32,396 nucleotides of DNA from Armatimonadota bacterium. Lineage in GTDB: Bacteria > Sysuimicrobiota > Sysuimicrobiia > Sysuimicrobiales > Kaftiobacteriaceae. The notes under the pieces were generated by a model that saw only the letters and a list, made by a program, of their open reading frames with translations, was not told where the DNA came from and did no database searches. The DNA lies in assembly GCA_031081675.1 (NCBI GenBank), contig JAVHLZ010000001.1, forward strand, positions 3,899-36,294, given 5' to 3'. Positions 24,131 through 31,819 of the stretch are shown in pieces (the stretch's first letter is position 1; every line of letters begins with the position of its first letter). The position numbers were made by a program, and so were the translations under genes.

Positions 24131-25170
24131 GGCCGCACCACCACCTTCAGGGCGTCGGTGGCCTGGCGGACCAGCCGGTAGCCCTCGGCCGCCTGCTCCA
24201 GGGGCAGGCGGTGGGTGACCAGGTCCTCCACCGGCAGGCCCTCGGCCAGATACCGCAGAGCCTGCGCGGTGTCCGGCGGGCCCGCCGAGTAGCTCGGCAC
24301 GATGCGGACCTCCCGGAAGTACAGGTCGTGCACCGGCAGCGGCCAGCGGGCCTCCGGCGGCGTGGGGGTGAACACCACCACGGTCCCGCCCGGGGCCGCG
24401 CAGGACAGTCCCGATTCCAGCGCCTCCACGGTTCCGGGGCCCACCACCACCACGTCGGCGCCGTCTCCTCCCGTGCGCCCGCGCACCGCGTCCGACAGGT
24501 CCTCCCGGCCGACATCCACCACGGTGGCCCCCAGGGCGGCCGCCCGCCGCAGGCGTGAGGGAACCCGGTCGGCGCCCACGACGACCTCGGCGCCCAGGCG
24601 GCGCGCCAGCAGCACGTGCAGGAGGCCCATGACCCCGAGCCCGATGACCACCACGCGGTCTCCGGGTCCCAGGCCCGCCCGGCGGCACGCCTTGACCGCG
24701 CAGGCCAGGGGTTCGACGAAGGTGGCCGCCTCGTCGGACAGCGCGGGCGGGAGGGCGCGGACGTCGGCGCGGACGATCTCCGCCGGCACCAGCGCGTACT
24801 CGGCCAGCCCGCCGGGGACCAGACGGGTGCGGCGGAAGGTGGGGCAGTGGACGTAGTCGCCCCGCCGGCAGGCCCGGCAGGCCAGGCAGGGGGCGTGGTG
24901 GTGCACGAAGACACGGTCGCCGGGAGCGAAGGCCTCCGCGCCCGCGCCGGCCCGCACCACCTCGGCCACCACCTCGTGTCCGGGAACCAGCGGGGCCTTG
25001 CGCGCCATGTACCAGTCCATCACCTCCCCCGGGCACAGGCCGCAGGCGCGGACGCGGACCAGCAGTTCCCCGGCCTGCGGCGGCTGCAACGGCACCTCCT
25101 CCACCCGCAGGTCGGACGGACCGCGGTAGACGACGGCCCGGGTGGTGGCGGGAAGGGTCTCTACGCCCAC
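24127..25170 (-). CDS. Zinc-dependent alcohol/polyol dehydrogenase (first of two paralogues in the operon)
   Basis: A 347-residue medium-chain dehydrogenase of the threonine/sorbitol dehydrogenase type. Catalytic zinc ligands: C46 (ACGLCPGE), H65/E66 (PGHEVVAEV) and the later Glu in FVEPLAC. The structural zinc Cys C95, C98, C101 and C109 are all present (CLACRACRRGDYVHC). The nucleotide loop reads VIGLGVMGLLHVLLA. The GTG at 25170 overlaps the end of the upstream dehydrogenase by 10 bp, with GAGG about seven bases before it. Its own stop overlaps the cupin start. The substrate is likely a sugar, polyol or amino alcohol, but that rests on family knowledge only. Confidence 0.9.
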   Translation of the reverse strand: MGVETLPATTRAVVYRGPSDLRVEEVPLQPPQAGELLVRVRACGLCPGEVMDWYMARKAPLVPGHEVVAEVVRAGAGAEAFAPGDRVFVHHHAPCLACRACRRGDYVHCPTFRRTRLVPGGLAEYALVPAEIVRADVRALPPALSDEAATFVEPLACAVKACRRAGLGPGDRVVVIGLGVMGLLHVLLARRLGAEVVVGADRVPSRLRRAAALGATVVDVGREDLSDAVRGRTGGDGADVVVVGPGTVEALESGLSCAAPGGTVVVFTPTPPEARWPLPVHDLYFREVRIVPSYSAGPPDTAQALRYLAEGLPVEDLVTHRLPLEQAAEGYRLVRQATDALKVVVRP

Positions 25171-26198
25171 GGAGCGGCCTCGGGCAGGACGGCGTACTTC
25201 ACGCCGTTGCCCCGGTCCAGGGAGGCGAAGACATCCGCGATGGCGGCCAGCTCCCGGACGCCGGTGACCAGCGGCCGGACATCGACCAGGCCGCGGGCCA
25301 GCAGGTGGTAGGCCTCCTCCACGTCCCGCGGCCGGTAGTGGAAGGCGTTGACGATGTCCACCTCGTCGTAGTGCAGCCGCGTGGCGTCAAACGCCACCTG
25401 AGTGCCTCCGGCCAGACCCGCGAACAGCACCACCCGGCCGCCGGAAGCCGCCCACCGCGGCGCCTCCTCCCACATCTGGGCGTTGCCCGTGCACTCGATG
25501 ACCACGTCGGCGCCGGTCCCGCCGGTGGCCTCCCGCACCCGGGCGGTCAGGTCGCCAGCCCCGGTGTCCACCACCGCGTCGGCGCCCATGCGCAGTGCCA
25601 GGTCCAGCCGCTCCCGCCGGCGCCCCACGGCCACCACCCGGGATCCCAGCGCGCGGGCCAGGCGCACGTGCAGCAGGCCGATGGCGCCCAGCCCCACCAC
25701 CGCCACCTGCTCGGGAATCCGCGGCCGCAGCCGGTCCCAGGCGTGCACCACGCACGACAGGGGCTCCAGAAACGCCGCCTCGATGTAGGACAGGCCGGCC
25801 GGCTTGGGCAGCAGGTGCTGGCGGACCACCCGCCCCGACACCAGCAGGTAGTCGGCGTACGCCCCCAGCACGATGTCGTCGAACTGGCGCTCGCAGAGGT
25901 TCTCGCGGCCGCGGCGGCAGGGCGGGCAGGACCCGCAGGGGGCCGTGGGGGTCGGCACCACCGCGTCTCCCTCCCGCACGTGCCCGACGCCCTGTCCGAC
26001 CGCGACCACGTCGCCGGCGCATTCGTGGCCGAACGGGCCGAACGGAACCTTGGGATGCCCGCGGCGGTAGGTCTTCAGGTCGGTGCCGCAGGTCAGGGCC
26101 GCCCGCACCCGCAGGAGAACCTGTCCGGGGCCGGGCGAGGGCACCGGGCGGGTGACCAGCTCGATGCGCCGGGGCTCGCGCAGGACGGCCTGGCGCAT
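25161..26198 (-). CDS. Zinc-dependent alcohol/polyol dehydrogenase (second paralogue)
   Basis: A 345-residue medium-chain dehydrogenase. Zinc ligands: C37 (LTCGTDLKTY), H58/E59 (GHECAGDV) and the Glu in FLEPLSCVVH. The structural site is C88, C91, C94 and C102 (CGSCPPCRRGRENLC). The nucleotide loop is VVGLGAIGLLHVRLA. It differs clearly from the next gene, so the pair may act on different steps or stereoisomers. The ATG at 26198 matches the family start (MRQAVLREPRRIEL) although no ribosome site is clear; a GTG at 26288 would add 30 Pro-rich residues. It heads a three-gene operon with overlapping ends (dehydrogenase, dehydrogenase, cupin). The pathway is not identifiable from the window. Confidence 0.88.
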   Translation of the reverse strand: MRQAVLREPRRIELVTRPVPSPGPGQVLLRVRAALTCGTDLKTYRRGHPKVPFGPFGHECAGDVVAVGQGVGHVREGDAVVPTPTAPCGSCPPCRRGRENLCERQFDDIVLGAYADYLLVSGRVVRQHLLPKPAGLSYIEAAFLEPLSCVVHAWDRLRPRIPEQVAVVGLGAIGLLHVRLARALGSRVVAVGRRRERLDLALRMGADAVVDTGAGDLTARVREATGGTGADVVIECTGNAQMWEEAPRWAASGGRVVLFAGLAGGTQVAFDATRLHYDEVDIVNAFHYRPRDVEEAYHLLARGLVDVRPLVTGVRELAAIADVFASLDRGNGVKYAVLPEAAPWA

Positions 26199-26334
26199 GA
26201 CAGAGCGGGGTCCGGGGTCCGGAGCCCGCTCCGCCACCGGGGCTCGGGGTTCGGGAGTGGGAAACCGGGACGACGGCGTGGGGGTCACGGGTCACCGCCC
26301 CAACGATCCGGTACGTCTGCGCTGCGGGAAGACG

Positions 26335-27558
26335 TCACGTCGTTTTCCCCCGACCTGCGCCATCTCCCTGCCTCTCGGAGGACCAGGTCGGGCCGGCCTC
26401 CACCGGATACTGTTCGTTCATCCACGCCACGATCCCGCCAGCCAGGTTGACGGCGCGGTCGTAGCCGGCGGCCCGCAGGGTCTCGGTCACCGTGGCGCTG
26501 CGCTGGCCGGTGGCGCAGAAGACGATGGTGGTGCGGTCCCGCGGGATCTCCTCCAGCCGCCGGGGGACCTCGGCCATCGGGATGAACAGCGCGCCGGGAA
26601 TGCGGGCGGTGACCCACTCCCACTCCTCCCGCACGTCCAGCAGGACGGCCTCGCCCCGCTCGACCAGGGCCCGGGCCTCGGCCGGGCCTACCTCGGGGAT
26701 GGTCCGGGCGGCCGCCGGCTGGGGCTGGGGGTGCGGCCGCGGGACGCCGCAGAACGCCTCGTAGTCGATCAGCTGGGTGATGGTGGGGCGGTCGCCGCAG
26801 ACCGGGCAGTCGGGGTTGCGGCTCCAGCGGACGGTGCGGATCTCCGCGGCCAGCGCGTCCACGATGAGCAGGCGGTTGACCAGCGTCTCGCCCCGCCCCA
26901 GGAGGATCTTGATGGTCTCCAGCGCCTGCAGGGTGCCCATGAATCCCGCCACGGCGCCGATGATGCCGCCCTCGGCGCAGCTGGGCACCGTGCCGGGCGG
27001 CGGAGGCGTGGGGAACAGGCACCGGTAGCAGCCGCGGCCGGGCACAAAGACGGTGGCGTGGCCCTCCCACCGCAGGATGCTGGCGTCCACCAGGGGCTTG
27101 CCCAGGAACACGCAGGCGTCGTTCACCAGGTAGCGGGTGGGGAAGTTGTCGGAGCCGTTCACCACCACCTCGTAGTCGGCGATGATGTCCAGGGCGTTCT
27201 CGCTGCTGAGGACGGTCTGGTGCGGAATCACGGTCACGTCGGGGTTGATGTCTTCCAGGGTCCGCCGCGCCGACTGGGTCTTGGGGCGCCCGATGTCGTG
27301 GGTGAAGTGGAGGATCTGGCGGTGCAGGTTGGACAGGTCCACCCGGTCGCCGTCCACGATCCCCAGGGTCCCCACCCCGGCCGCCGCCAGGTACAGGGCG
27401 GCGGGGCTGCCCAGGCCGCCGGCGCCGACGATCAGGACCTTGCTGTCCAGCAGGCGGCGCTGCCCGGCCAGGCCGACCTCCTCCAGGATGGTCTGCCGCG
27501 AGTACCGCTCCATCTGCTCGGCGGTGAGCAGCGGACCAGGTCGGGTGACCAGCGTCAT
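26335..27558 (-). CDS. MoeB/ThiF-type adenylyltransferase fused to rhodanese (MoeZ-like)
   Basis: A 407-residue E1-like enzyme that adenylates the C-terminal Gly of a sulfur carrier such as MoaD, ThiS or CysO, with a rhodanese domain that supplies sulfur. E1 part: ATP loop GAGGLGSP (45-52), DLSNLHRQILH, NGSDNFPTRY, conserved Cys C194 (VPSCAEGG) and zinc Cys C177, C180, C251 and C254. Rhodanese part, about 287-385: active-site Cys C348 (IVFCATGQRS). This is the expected activator of the MoaD half of the fusion at 3661-4656. The ATG at 27558 has GAGGAGG about eight bases upstream. The promoter is probably the extended -10 at 27605-27613. The last 20 residues are a disordered tail. Confidence 0.93.
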   Translation of the reverse strand: MTLVTRPGPLLTAEQMERYSRQTILEEVGLAGQRRLLDSKVLIVGAGGLGSPAALYLAAAGVGTLGIVDGDRVDLSNLHRQILHFTHDIGRPKTQSARRTLEDINPDVTVIPHQTVLSSENALDIIADYEVVVNGSDNFPTRYLVNDACVFLGKPLVDASILRWEGHATVFVPGRGCYRCLFPTPPPPGTVPSCAEGGIIGAVAGFMGTLQALETIKILLGRGETLVNRLLIVDALAAEIRTVRWSRNPDCPVCGDRPTITQLIDYEAFCGVPRPHPQPQPAAARTIPEVGPAEARALVERGEAVLLDVREEWEWVTARIPGALFIPMAEVPRRLEEIPRDRTTIVFCATGQRSATVTETLRAAGYDRAVNLAGGIVAWMNEQYPVEAGPTWSSERQGDGAGRGKTT

Positions 27559-27604
27559 CGTCTTGCCTCCTCAGACGATTGTTGACCGCGTGGCTGCGGA
27601 ATCG

Positions 27605-27613
27605 ATTCTACCA
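27605..27613 (-). promoter_or_regulatory. Extended -10 promoter for the MoeB-rhodanese gene
   Basis: Read on the minus strand, TGGTAGAAT fits an extended -10 (TGn plus TAGAAT, five of six matches). No good -35 box is seen, which is tolerable for extended -10 promoters. Transcription would start near 27598, about 40 nt before the ATG. Confidence 0.5.
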
Positions 27614-27818
27614 CGCCGTGACGGGCGCGGGTATCTTCGGTCGTCCCGGCTTCGCCCCCTGCCCCGGCTGTGGCGGGCCGCACCGCGCGTGGCTCGGACG
27701 GGCCGATGCGGTGGTGCCCGGACCGCGGACGTCGGCCGGGTTCGGCCGGCGGGGATCGGCGGCGCGGACGGTGCCGCGCCGGTGCCGCCGGGGGTGGAGC
27801 CATCCTCCCGGGGGAATG

Positions 27819-27824
27819 TATAAT
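27819..27824 (+). promoter_or_regulatory. -10 box (TATAAT) upstream of the ferredoxin reductase gene
   Basis: A perfect TATAAT. The -35 region is weak (TGGAGC, about 18 bp upstream). Transcription would start near 27831, giving a leader of about 27 nt that includes GGGAGGAGGGG before the ATG at 27858. Confidence 0.55.
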
Positions 27825-27857
27825 GGCGCAGCGTGCGGGAGGAGGGGAACGCCGGCC

Positions 27858-28877
27858 ATGAGCGTCGACGAGCTGTACGACATGACCATCATCGGGGCGG
27901 GCCCCGCGGGGCTGTTCGCCGCCTACTACGCCGGCTTCCGGGGCCTGCGGACCAAGATCATCGACAGCCAGCCGGACCTGGGCGGACAGATCACCGCCCT
28001 GTACCCCGACAAGTACATCTACGACGTGGCGGGCTTCCCCAAGATCCTGGGCAAGGACCTCGTGCGCAACCTGGTGGAGCAGATGATGCAGTACACCCCC
28101 ACCATCCACCTCAACGAGAGCGTGCAGACCCTGGACCGACTGCCTGACGGGACCATCCGGCTGGGCACCGACCTGGGAGTGCACCTGACCCGGGTGGCTC
28201 TCATCACCGCAGGCATCGGCGCCTTCACCCCCAAGACCTTCAAGCGTCCGGAACTGGACCAGTGGATGGGCCGGGGCCTGTACTTCGCGGTGCGCAACAA
28301 GGAGGAGTTCCGGGGCAAGCGGCTGCTGGTGATCGGCGGCGGGGATTCGGCGCTGGACTGGGCGCTGGGCCTGCTGGACTGCGCGCGGGAGATCACCCTG
28401 ATCCACCGGCGGGACGGGTTCCGGGCCCACGAGGACAGCGTGCGCAGGCTGTTCGCCTCGCCCATCAAGGTGAAGCTCTTCTACGAGCTGCGGGCGCTGC
28501 GGGGCGACTCCCAGGTGCGGGAAGCGGTCATCTTCCACAACAAGACCCAGGAGGAGGAATCGCTGGAGGTGGACGCGGTCCTGGCCTTCCTGGGACTGGT
28601 CAGCAACCTGGGCCCCATCCGGGAGTGGGGGCTGCAGATCCAGGACGACTCCATCGTGGTGAACACCAGGATGGAAACCAACATCCCCGGCGTGTACGCC
28701 GCCGGGGACATCGTCACCTTTCCCGGAAAGCTCAAGCTGATCGTGACCGGGTTCGGCGAGGCGGCCACGGCCGTCAACAACGCCGTCACCTACCTCAACC
28801 CCAAGGCGTCGGCGTTCCCGGGTCACTCGTCGTCCATCATGGAGCAGAAGGAGAAGGCGGCGGCGCGGGGGCGGTGA
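27858..28877 (+). CDS. Ferredoxin-NADP reductase, thioredoxin-reductase-like (YumC type)
   Basis: A 339-residue flavoprotein. FAD motif GAGPAGLFAAYYAG begins at residue 13. The NADP motif is GGGDSALDWALGLL (160-173). A second FAD motif near the end is VYAAGDIV. The CxxC of thioredoxin reductase is missing: the region reads GIGAFTPKTFKRPE, typical of the ferredoxin/flavodoxin-NADP reductases found in Bacillus, Chlorobium and relatives. It moves electrons between NADPH and ferredoxin, serving for example Fe-S enzymes. The ATG at 27858 has GGAGGGG about seven to ten bases upstream and a TATAAT box 34 bp before it. No ferredoxin gene is visible nearby. Confidence 0.93.
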   Translation: MSVDELYDMTIIGAGPAGLFAAYYAGFRGLRTKIIDSQPDLGGQITALYPDKYIYDVAGFPKILGKDLVRNLVEQMMQYTPTIHLNESVQTLDRLPDGTIRLGTDLGVHLTRVALITAGIGAFTPKTFKRPELDQWMGRGLYFAVRNKEEFRGKRLLVIGGGDSALDWALGLLDCAREITLIHRRDGFRAHEDSVRRLFASPIKVKLFYELRALRGDSQVREAVIFHNKTQEEESLEVDAVLAFLGLVSNLGPIREWGLQIQDDSIVVNTRMETNIPGVYAAGDIVTFPGKLKLIVTGFGEAATAVNNAVTYLNPKASAFPGHSSSIMEQKEKAAARGR

Positions 28878-29064
28878 ATCCGGGGAACTGCGGTGAAGGT
28901 CCAAGGTTGAAGGTGTACTGCAACTGCGGGATCAGGGACTGCGCCCTCACCCTCGCCCTCTCCCATGGGGAGAGGGCAGAGTTATCTCTTCCAGGCCCTC
29001 ACCCCGGCCCTCTCCCGGAGGGAGAGGGGAATCGTGTGTGAGGCGCGGTCACGTGAGTCCGCGC
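28878..29064. repeat. Complete composite repeat after the ferredoxin reductase gene
   Basis: The modules are in standard order: CGGTGAAGGTCCAAGGTTGA at about 28891-28910, GGGATCAGGGACTGC at about 28928-28942, then palindrome copies at about 28943-28980 and 28996-29030. No gene. Two convergent genes end here. Confidence 0.85.
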
Positions 29065-29511
29065 CTAGAGTCCCAGGAGGTCTTTGAGGGCGTGCAGGCG
29101 GTGCTTGCTGAGGGGGACGTCGCGGCCGCCGTCCAGGGCGAGAGTGTAGGCGTTGCGGGTCCAGGGGATGACGCTGCGCACGTGGGTCAGGTTCACGAGG
29201 TAGGCGCGGTGGCAGCGGAAGAAGCGGTGCGGTTCCAGGCGGGTCGTCAGCCGGTCCAGGGACAGGCGGGTGCGCAGTTCCCCCTGGCGGGTCACGACCA
29301 TCGTGCGGTCGCCGTCGGCGTAGCAGTACAGAATGTCCCCCAGGGGCAGCAGCCGGATCTCGCCGTCCAGGTGGACCGGCAGGCGGTCGGAGGCCCCGCC
29401 GGGGGAGGCGCTCTCGGGCAGGGAGCGGCCGGCGGCGTCGGAGACCGACGCCACGGCAGCCGTACGCAGGTCCAGCGCGGGCTGCGGGCGGACAGCAGGT
29501 CGTTTTCGCAC
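29065..29511 (-). CDS. LytTR-type DNA-binding regulator without receiver domain
   Basis: A 148-residue protein. Residues about 45-147 are a LytTR DNA-binding domain: ILYCYADGDRTMVVTRQGEL, the motif FFRCHRAYLVNLTHV (97-111) and VPLSKHR near the end. Residues 1-44 are low-complexity, with no receiver or membrane segment. LytTR proteins usually act as response regulators for virulence, bacteriocin or polysaccharide genes. A stand-alone form must be controlled in some other way. The GTG at 29511 has AGGAGGGG nine bases upstream. It lies downstream of a NarL-type regulator on the same strand, with a repeat block between. The target genes are unknown. Confidence 0.87.
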   Translation of the reverse strand: MRKRPAVRPQPALDLRTAAVASVSDAAGRSLPESASPGGASDRLPVHLDGEIRLLPLGDILYCYADGDRTMVVTRQGELRTRLSLDRLTTRLEPHRFFRCHRAYLVNLTHVRSVIPWTRNAYTLALDGGRDVPLSKHRLHALKDLLGL

Positions 29512-29704
29512 GCGGGTCGCCCCTCCTCCACCATCGCGGGGATCCGGGCGCGGGGCAAGACCCGGAGGGGGCAGGCAGGGGTGGCTGGGCTGAGTGTACT
29601 GGGTTGAAGGTTGAAGGTGAACTGCAATGGCGGGATCCGGGATCGGGGATCAGGGACTGCGCCCTCACCCTCGCCCTCTCCCGAAGGGAGAGGGGAGATA
29701 GCGC
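29512..29704. repeat. Composite repeat between LytTR and NarL-type genes
   Basis: GGGTTGAAGGTTGAAGG at about 29602-29618, GGGATCCGGGATCGGGGATC iterations at about 29633-29652, then GACTGCGCCCTCACCC and one palindrome copy to about 29698. It matches the block after 28877 closely, including the junction between modules. Confidence 0.85.
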
Positions 29705-30346
29705 TCACGCCTTGACCAGGCCGCGGCGGACGGCGTAGGCAGCCGCCTCGACGCGGCCGCGGACCCCCAGCTTCCGGTACACGCCCTTGAGGTGGTTGCG
29801 GACCGTGTGGGGGCTCAGCTGAAGCTGGGCGGCCGCCTCGCCGATGGACGCCCCCTGGGAGATCATCTGCAGGACCTGCAGTTCCCGGCGGGAGAGCGCG
29901 GACGGGTCCCGCCACCGGGCCACGGCCCGGGCCACGCGCTGCAGCGCGGCCGGGCTGACCTTCGGGTAGACGATCCCCTCTCCGCGGGCCACGGCGCGGA
30001 CGGCCTCCAGCAGCTCGTCGGGCGCTGCGGTCTTCAGCAGATACCCGGCGGCCCCCGCCCGCATCGCCTCCAGGGCGTAGGCCTCCTGCTCGTGCATCGT
30101 CAGGATGAGGACCGGGATGTCGGGCAGCTGGCGGCGCAGCGTCCAGGTGGCCTCGATCCCGTCCATGCCCGGCAGGCCCACGTCCATCAGGACCAGGGAG
30201 GGGCGCAGGGAGCGGGCCAGGGTGAGGGCTTCGGGGCCTGTGGTCGCCAGTCCCACCACCTGGATGGCGGCGTCCTGCTGGAGCAGTCGGACCAGGGCTT
30301 CGGCGACCAGGCGGTGGTCATCGACCACGAGCAGGCGGATGCCCAC
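29705..30346 (-). CDS. NarL/FixJ-type response regulator
   Basis: A 213-residue two-component regulator with an intact receiver: D9/D10 (VVDDHRLV), phospho-acceptor D55 (VLMDVGLPGMDG), T83 and K105 (GYLLKT). The LuxR-type helix-turn-helix is at about 148-205 (LSRRELQVLQMISQGASIGE, then LSPHTVRNHLKGVYRKLGV). A sensor kinase is expected elsewhere, because none is visible here. The GTG at 30346 has GGAGGAG about five bases upstream. The zinc anti-sigma gene ends 91 bp upstream, so it may be co-transcribed with the sigma factor operon. Unlike the regulator at 1232-1924, it keeps all receiver residues. Confidence 0.93.
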   Translation of the reverse strand: MGIRLLVVDDHRLVAEALVRLLQQDAAIQVVGLATTGPEALTLARSLRPSLVLMDVGLPGMDGIEATWTLRRQLPDIPVLILTMHEQEAYALEAMRAGAAGYLLKTAAPDELLEAVRAVARGEGIVYPKVSPAALQRVARAVARWRDPSALSRRELQVLQMISQGASIGEAAAQLQLSPHTVRNHLKGVYRKLGVRGRVEAAAYAVRRGLVKA

Positions 30347-30437
30347 GGCGCTCCTCCGCCCTCTCCGGCCGGCATGCTAGCAGGCCGCCGGCCACCCCGG
30401 AAGTGACACAAACGGGGGACGGCGTCCGTCGGCGCCG

Positions 30438-30668
30438 TCAGGTCTCCAGCAGCCGGAACAGGCGTCGCTTGAGCTCGGGGGGCGCGGGGCCCTCGCGGCA
30501 CTTCCGCTCGATCAGCTCCCGCAGGCGGCGCTGGAACTCGTAGCGCGGGCCGCAGCCGGAGCAGGCCTGGATGTGCGACCGGATCTCCAGGTAGCGGGCT
30601 TCGTCCACCTCGCCGTCCAGGTACTGCCACACCATCTGCAGGACCTGTTCGCAATCCAGATCAGCCAT
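30438..30668 (-). CDS. RsrA-like zinc anti-sigma factor (ZAS family)
   Basis: A 76-residue soluble anti-sigma factor with no membrane segment. The zinc ligands line up with Streptomyces RsrA: C6, H32, C36 and C39 (the HIQACSGC motif), plus a further Cys, C57, where RsrA has its CC pair. In RsrA, oxidation forms a disulfide, zinc is lost and SigR is freed. The YLDGEVDEARYLEIRSHIQA segment is the ZAS signature. The ATG at 30668 overlaps the sigma gene by 8 bp, so the two are translationally coupled. The pairing with a SigR-like sigma factor and a SigR-type promoter supports a thiol-redox switch; activity in vivo is inference. Confidence 0.88.
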   Translation of the reverse strand: MADLDCEQVLQMVWQYLDGEVDEARYLEIRSHIQACSGCGPRYEFQRRLRELIERKCREGPAPPELKRRLFRLLET

Positions 30669-31281
30669 CGCCCCCACCCCCCGCCGGCCGCACGTCGGCG
30701 CGGGCGTATCGGGCCCGGCGGGCGTACTCCCACAGGGCCACCTGCAGCCGGCGGCGCGCCCGGTGCAGGCGGGACATCACGGTCCCCATGGGGATGCCCA
30801 GCATTTCGGCGATCTCCCGGTAGGAAAAACCCTCGATGTCGGCCAGGACCACCACCTCCCGGAACGTGTCCGGCAGGCTGTCCAGCGCCGCCTTGACGTC
30901 GGCGTCCATCAAGGTGGCCAGGAAGGCTTCCTCCGGGTTTCCGGCCCGGCGGAAGTCCTCACTCTCCTGCACCCGGGAGTACAGGTAGAACTCGTCGACG
31001 TCGTCCTGGTCCACCACCTCCGGCTCCCGGGACGCCTTCCGGTAGCCGTCAATGTAGGCGTTCATGAGGATGCGGTACAGCCACGCGCGGGCGTTGGTGC
31101 CGGGCTGGAAGGTGCGGAAAGACCGCCAGGCACGCAGGAAGGTCTCCTGGAGGAGGTCTTCCGCCCGCGCCCGGTTGCGGGTCAACCGCAGCGCCGTGCC
31201 GAACAGCCCGTCCAGGTACTGCTCCACCAGGGCCGTAAAGCGCTGCCGGTCCTCGGCCGTCTGAGCTGTGGACGCCGCCAT
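30661..31281 (-). CDS. ECF sigma factor, SigR/SigH-like
   Basis: A 206-residue ECF sigma factor. Region 2 covers about residues 15-82 (AEDLLQETFLRAWRSFRTFQ and GTNARAWLYRILMNAYIDGY). Region 4 covers about 125-182 (GFSYREIAEMLGIPMGTVMS). The GTNARAWLYRI block and the loop after it resemble SigR of Streptomyces and SigH of mycobacteria, which respond to thiol oxidation and heat. The ATG at 31281 is chosen for GGGAG about five bases upstream; an ATG at 31293 is possible. The anti-sigma gene overlaps its end. The promoter at 31309-31336 matches the SigR consensus, so it probably drives its own synthesis. The final 20 residues are a Gly/Arg-rich tail. Confidence 0.92.
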   Translation of the reverse strand: MAASTAQTAEDRQRFTALVEQYLDGLFGTALRLTRNRARAEDLLQETFLRAWRSFRTFQPGTNARAWLYRILMNAYIDGYRKASREPEVVDQDDVDEFYLYSRVQESEDFRRAGNPEEAFLATLMDADVKAALDSLPDTFREVVVLADIEGFSYREIAEMLGIPMGTVMSRLHRARRRLQVALWEYARRARYARADVRPAGGGGDG

Positions 31282-31308
31282 CGTCGCTCCCATGGAGGGC
31301 ACCCGGTC

Positions 31309-31336
31309 CAACGCCGCCGGGTGCCGCCGCATTCCC
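31309..31336 (-). promoter_or_regulatory. SigR-type autoregulatory promoter
   Basis: Read on the minus strand, GGGAAT (31336-31331), exactly 18 bp, then GTTG (31312-31309). This equals the published SigR/SigH promoter pattern GGAAT-N18/19-GTT. It lies about 28 bp upstream of the sigma gene ATG. I found no other copy with correct spacing when scanning the window by eye. Confidence 0.8.
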
Positions 31337-31339
31337 CTC

Positions 31340-31375
31340 AAAAACACGACCAGGCCGGGCCCCCGCCCGGCCTGG
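31340..31375 (-). terminator. Rho-independent terminator of the JAMM-rrf2 operon
   Basis: CCAGGCCGGGC (31350-31360) pairs perfectly with GCCCGGCCTGG (31365-31375) around a four-base loop. On the minus strand the stem is followed, five bases later, by TTTTT (31344-31340). The rrf2 gene ends 18 bp before the stem. The SigR-type -35 box begins three bases after the T-run. Confidence 0.75.
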
Positions 31376-31393
31376 ATGCGCGACGGCGGCGTC

Positions 31394-31819
31394 TCACAGG
31401 TGGCCGGCTGGCTGCCTGACCCGAGCGATGTCGGCCAGGGTCATCTCGGCCAGCACCCGCTCGACGGCCCGGTTGATGGCCTGCCAGACCGGGCGCAGGC
31501 CGCATCCGGGCGCGTAGACGCAGTCCGGGTCGCTGGTTTCCACGCACCACCACGGCGCCGCCGCCCCCTCCAGGACGTCGAACGCCTCGCGGAGGCTGAT
31601 GGCCTCCGGTGGCCGGGCCAGGACGTGGCCGCCGGCCGGGCCGCGCTTGCTGGTCACCAGGCCGGCGCGGCGCAGCACGGCCATCAGCTGGTTCAGGTAG
31701 GGTTCGGGCAGCCCCTGGCGGGCGGCGATGTCGTGGGTCTGGACCGGACCTTCGCCGTAGTGGCTGGCCAGGTCGATCAGCGCCCGCAGGCCGTACTCGG
31801 CACGGGTGGAGACTCTCAT
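31394..31819 (-). CDS. Rrf2-family regulator with three Fe-S-type cysteines (IscR-like)
   Basis: A 141-residue Rrf2 transcription factor. Winged helix: MRVSTRAEYGLRALIDLASH, then LPEPYLNQLMAVLRRAGLV and the wing SKRGPAGGHVLARP. Three cysteines, C92, C100 and C106 (WWCVETSDPDCVYAPGCGL), have the C-x7-C-x5-C spacing of a cluster-binding loop. IscR uses similar cysteines to sense Fe-S status, NsrR nitric oxide. CymR-type members lack them. The ATG at 31819 overlaps the JAMM peptidase stop (ATGA), so the two are coupled. The gene could regulate Fe-S genes such as those at 22590-23246; no binding site was identified. Confidence 0.9.
   Translation of the reverse strand: MRVSTRAEYGLRALIDLASHYGEGPVQTHDIAARQGLPEPYLNQLMAVLRRAGLVTSKRGPAGGHVLARPPEAISLREAFDVLEGAAAPWWCVETSDPDCVYAPGCGLRPVWQAINRAVERVLAEMTLADIARVRQPAGHL

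Larger units (their letters stand above)
27559..27857. other. Divergent intergenic region
   Basis: A 299-bp gap between the MoeB-rhodanese gene (minus) and the ferredoxin reductase gene (plus). It holds a candidate promoter for each direction. The middle part is GC-rich unique sequence with no gene and, unusually for this window, no palindrome array. Confidence 0.75.

Noticed and set aside
27811-27840. GGGGAAT upstream of the ferredoxin reductase gene as a SigR-type promoter
   Set aside because: No GTT occurs 18 or 19 bp downstream. The overlapping TATAAT explains the promoter better.
30360-30420. Promoter at TAGCAT upstream of the NarL-type regulator
   Set aside because: It shares GCTAGCATG with the mrp promoter, but no -35 box stands at a usable distance.
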